From assembly GCA_030150965.1 (NCBI GenBank), contig JASLEW010000158.1:1-7057 (forward strand): a DNA stretch of 7,057 nucleotides, read 5' to 3'. The position numbers and the translations under genes were made by a program. Shown here piece after piece: positions 5,270 through 7,057 of this stretch. The notes under the pieces are model-generated. The model made no database searches and was not told the DNA's origin. It saw only the letters and a program-made list of their open reading frames with translations. The DNA is from Thermoanaerobaculia bacterium. Lineage in GTDB: Bacteria; Acidobacteriota; Thermoanaerobaculia; Multivoradales; UBA5704. How positions within the stretch are numbered: position 1 is the stretch's first letter; every line of letters starts with the position of its first letter.

Positions 5270-7057
5270 GGCGGCGACGGGCAGCAACGCGACGGCGGCG
5301 AGCACGGCGGCAGTCCCGGCCAGCGCCGCCCTTCCGGCCGGCATCGCTCCCGTCCCGGCTGCGCCCCGGCCGGCCGCGGCGCGGCGCCGGCGCGGCAGCC
5401 ACCAGGCGGCGCACACCACGGCGGCCGAGACCGGCGGCCACAGCCAGGTGGCGGCCCGGGGACGCACCGAGCTGGGGAAGAAGCGGGCCACGTCGGCGCC
5501 CAGGCGGCCGCTCAGCGCGTCGAGCAGATAGGTCCGGCCATCGGCGAAGTTGTAGGTCCAGCCGGGCACCACCAACCAGCAGAGGGTCAGCACCAGGGTC
5601 AGCGCCCCGAGGCCGCCGAGCAGCGCCCGGGCGCCCGGCCGGCGGCGTTCGGCGAGGAGGGGCGCGAGGGAGAGGGCCAGCAGCGGCAGCGCGATCAGCG
5701 CATAGCGGAAGGGGGGAGACCAGCCGCCGTACCATTCGCCGCGCGGCACCACGATCATCAGGTAGGGAAGCACCAGCACCGCCAGATGCGCGGGCAGCGG
5801 ATGACGGCGGGCGGCGAGCAGCGCCAGGGCCGGCAGCACCAGCAGCCAGAGCGGCGCAAAGGCGAAGAGCCCGAAGGCGGCGTCATAAAGCAGCCCCAGG
5901 CCGCCGGCCAGGTAGTCGGTCCACGAGTGCCGGGAGGGGTCGATCTCGGCGAGCTCGTGGATCTTGAGCGGGTTGGAGAAGAGGCGCTGGTTGTGGAGCA
6001 GGATGCCGCCGACCAGCACCAGGAGCAGCAGCGCCACCGCCGCCACCCGCCGGCGCAGGTGGGGCTGCCGCACCGCCTCCCAGCCGGCGAGCGCGACCAG
6101 CGGCGCGGCGATCAGGATGAAGCGGATCTTGAGCAGCGGCAGGAGCGCCACCGGCAGAAGGATCCCGGCCCAGACCCGCCGCCGGCTGGCCGCGGACGCC
6201 GGCGCGCCCCCGCTGCCGCCCTCCGGCCCGCGTGCTCCCTCCCCGCCCTCGGCTCCCTCCCCGCCCTGGGCGCCATCCCCGCCTTCCCCGCTGTCGCCGC
6301 CAGCACCTCCATCCTCGCCCTCGCCTCCGCCGCGGTCACCCGCCGGCCCGCCGGCCCTGCCGGCGCGCAGGTCGAGGATGGCGTCGAGCGCCCAGAGGGT
6401 GAGCAGGGCCGCCGGCACCTCCACCCAGATCTGATACGAGTAGAGGATCAGGGGCGGGCCCAGCGCCATCAGGCCGTAGGCGGCCAGCGCCTCGCCGGGG
6501 CGGCCGGCGGCGTAGTGCCGTCCGAGGCGCAGGGTGAGCCACGCCAGCAGCGCGGTCAGGATGGCCATCATCGCCTGCGCTCCGGCCCTGCCGGCCAGGC
6601 GGTAGGCCGGCACCAGCGCCAGCGGCAGCAGCGTGTTGTGGCGCGAGTAGACCTCGCCGTGGCGGCCGACCGGATCGCCCGGCTGGGGGACGATCGGCCG
6701 CTCCATGAAGTGGCGCCAGTCGCCCGCGGCGTAGTTGTTGGCGAGGTCGGCGTCGCCGTCGTAGGCCAGGCTGTGGGTGAGCAGCAGATTGAACGGCTCG
6801 TCCCCGTCAGGCTGATGGTGGGCGGCGGACCAGGGGAGGATCGCCAGGTAGGCGGCGAGCGGCAGCCAGAAGAAGAGCGCCGGCGGCCGGCGGCCGAGCC
6901 GGCGGCCGAGGAGCGGGCGCAGCGCCAGCAGCTGGCGCGCCAGGCGATGGCCCAGCACCAGCAGCAGGCCGGCCGCCAGCGCCTCGTCGGCGCCGGGCAG
7001 GGCGAGCGCCGGCCGGGCGGCGGCGCCGGCGACCAGCAGTCCGAGGACCGCCAGCTC
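4856..7057 (-). CDS. Polytopic membrane glycosyltransferase of the GT-C/GT39-like superfamily (5' end probably cut by window edge)
   Basis: The minus-strand frame is open from the right edge to TAA at 4858-4856, giving 733 codons. Numbering here starts at the GTG at 6958; the 33 codons before it are also hydrophobic (ELAVLGLLVAG and on), so the true start is probably outside the window. About 12-14 membrane segments are visible. After the one at 27-43 comes the loop motif DGDEPF (51-56), the acidic signature placed as in GT-C enzymes, then DADLANNY (69-76), EVYSRHNTLLP (102-112), YSYQIWVEVPAA (173-184), KIRF (277-280), GLGLLYDAAFGLFAFAP (353-369) and EWYGGWSPPFRYA (408-420), a pattern I associate with GT39-like membrane transferases. 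A soluble tail (about 564-700), rich in beta-type sequence, follows the last helix. It is expected to move a sugar from a lipid-linked donor on the outer membrane face; donor and acceptor are unknown. A Gly/Glu/Asp-rich insert (about 197-261) interrupts it. Confidence 0.88.
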   Translation of the reverse strand, partial: ELAVLGLLVAGAAARPALALPGADEALAAGLLLVLGHRLARQLLALRPLLGRRLGRRPPALFFWLPLAAYLAILPWSAAHHQPDGDEPFNLLLTHSLAYDGDADLANNYAAGDWRHFMERPIVPQPGDPVGRHGEVYSRHNTLLPLALVPAYRLAGRAGAQAMMAILTALLAWLTLRLGRHYAAGRPGEALAAYGLMALGPPLILYSYQIWVEVPAALLTLWALDAILDLRAGRAGGPAGDRGGGEGEDGGAGGDSGEGGDGAQGGEGAEGGEGARGPEGGSGGAPASAASRRRVWAGILLPVALLPLLKIRFILIAAPLVALAGWEAVRQPHLRRRVAAVALLLLVLVGGILLHNQRLFSNPLKIHELAEIDPSRHSWTDYLAGGLGLLYDAAFGLFAFAPLWLLVLPALALLAARRHPLPAHLAVLVLPYLMIVVPRGEWYGGWSPPFRYALIALPLLALSLAPLLAERRRPGARALLGGLGALTLVLTLCWLVVPGWTYNFADGRTYLLDALSGRLGADVARFFPSSVRPRAATWLWPPVSAAVVCAAWWLPRRRRAAAGRGAAGTGAMPAGRAALAGTAAVLAAVALLPVAAWRLPTRVIELEDPQVRKTGGEPYPDRWAIERTRYRGGWVLPVGSQIRAPVVPGGSEVRLTLTGELVRNEPVPFELDIAAGGQLLAVWTPVRDRAWETLALGPFAWPAGAPLVLTARGPAAAEPPNGAVLDRIDLSWR
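6176..6370 (-). other. Gly/Glu/Asp-rich low-complexity insert in the GT-C protein
   Basis: These bases encode about 65 residues dominated by Gly with Glu and Asp, including repeated EGGEGA-like units around residues 233-247 (numbered from GTG 6958). They sit between the membrane segment ending near LDAILDL and the next one starting at VWAGILLP. The insert is acidic and flanked by Arg-rich sequence (RAG before, SRRR after), which by the positive-inside rule suggests a cytoplasmic loop. It is probably an unstructured expansion. Confidence 0.7.

Noticed and set aside
4851..5735. A 294-codon minus-strand open frame inside the GT-C gene
   Set aside because: It is a frame-shifted shadow of the GT-C gene: Arg/Pro/Gly-rich with no membrane or domain pattern, whereas the GT-C frame shows continuous helices and a coherent C-terminus.

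Overview
This window is very GC-rich DNA (roughly three quarters G+C by eye) from a bacterium. It carries a run of glycosyltransferase genes, all read from the minus strand, so transcription goes from the right edge towards the left edge. The GC content and protein style fit a high-GC soil-type or thermophilic lineage such as Acidobacteriota, Chloroflexota or Actinomycetota. No marker gene is present, so this is only a guess. I see no tRNA, rRNA, CRISPR array, transposase or phage gene.

Layout in transcription order: (1) 7057-4856, a large polytopic membrane protein of the GT-C/GT39-like type, cut by the right edge; (2) a 240-bp intergenic gap (4855-4616), the only sizeable non-coding stretch, which holds a good ribosome binding site for the next gene and, on the opposite strand, a 43-codon ORF with a strong Shine-Dalgarno; (3) 4615-3197, a GT2 family glycosyltransferase with low-complexity additions and a 45-bp triplicate repeat near its 3' end; (4) 3186-994, a 730-residue protein with two GT2 domains fused in tandem; (5) 997-1, a GT4-type glycosyltransferase with an N-terminal DUF1972 domain, overlapping the previous gene by 4 bases and cut by the left edge.

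Together these look like part of a locus that assembles a surface polysaccharide (O-antigen, capsule or exopolysaccharide). The cytosolic GT2 and GT4 enzymes would add sugars from nucleotide-sugar donors to a lipid-linked oligosaccharide, and the membrane GT-C enzyme would use a lipid-linked sugar on the outer face of the membrane. The sugars cannot be told from sequence alone. The GT2, GT2-GT2 and GT4 genes are tightly packed (10-base gap, then 4-base overlap) and are almost certainly one operon. The GT-C gene may be transcribed with them or separately.

The most unusual theme is Gly/Ala/Pro/Glu-rich low-complexity sequence inserted between or after conserved parts of three of the four proteins, together with local repeats. 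I found no convincing evidence of a wholly new biological system. The best leads are the small plus-strand ORF in the gap, the fused double GT2 enzyme, and the low-complexity expansions.
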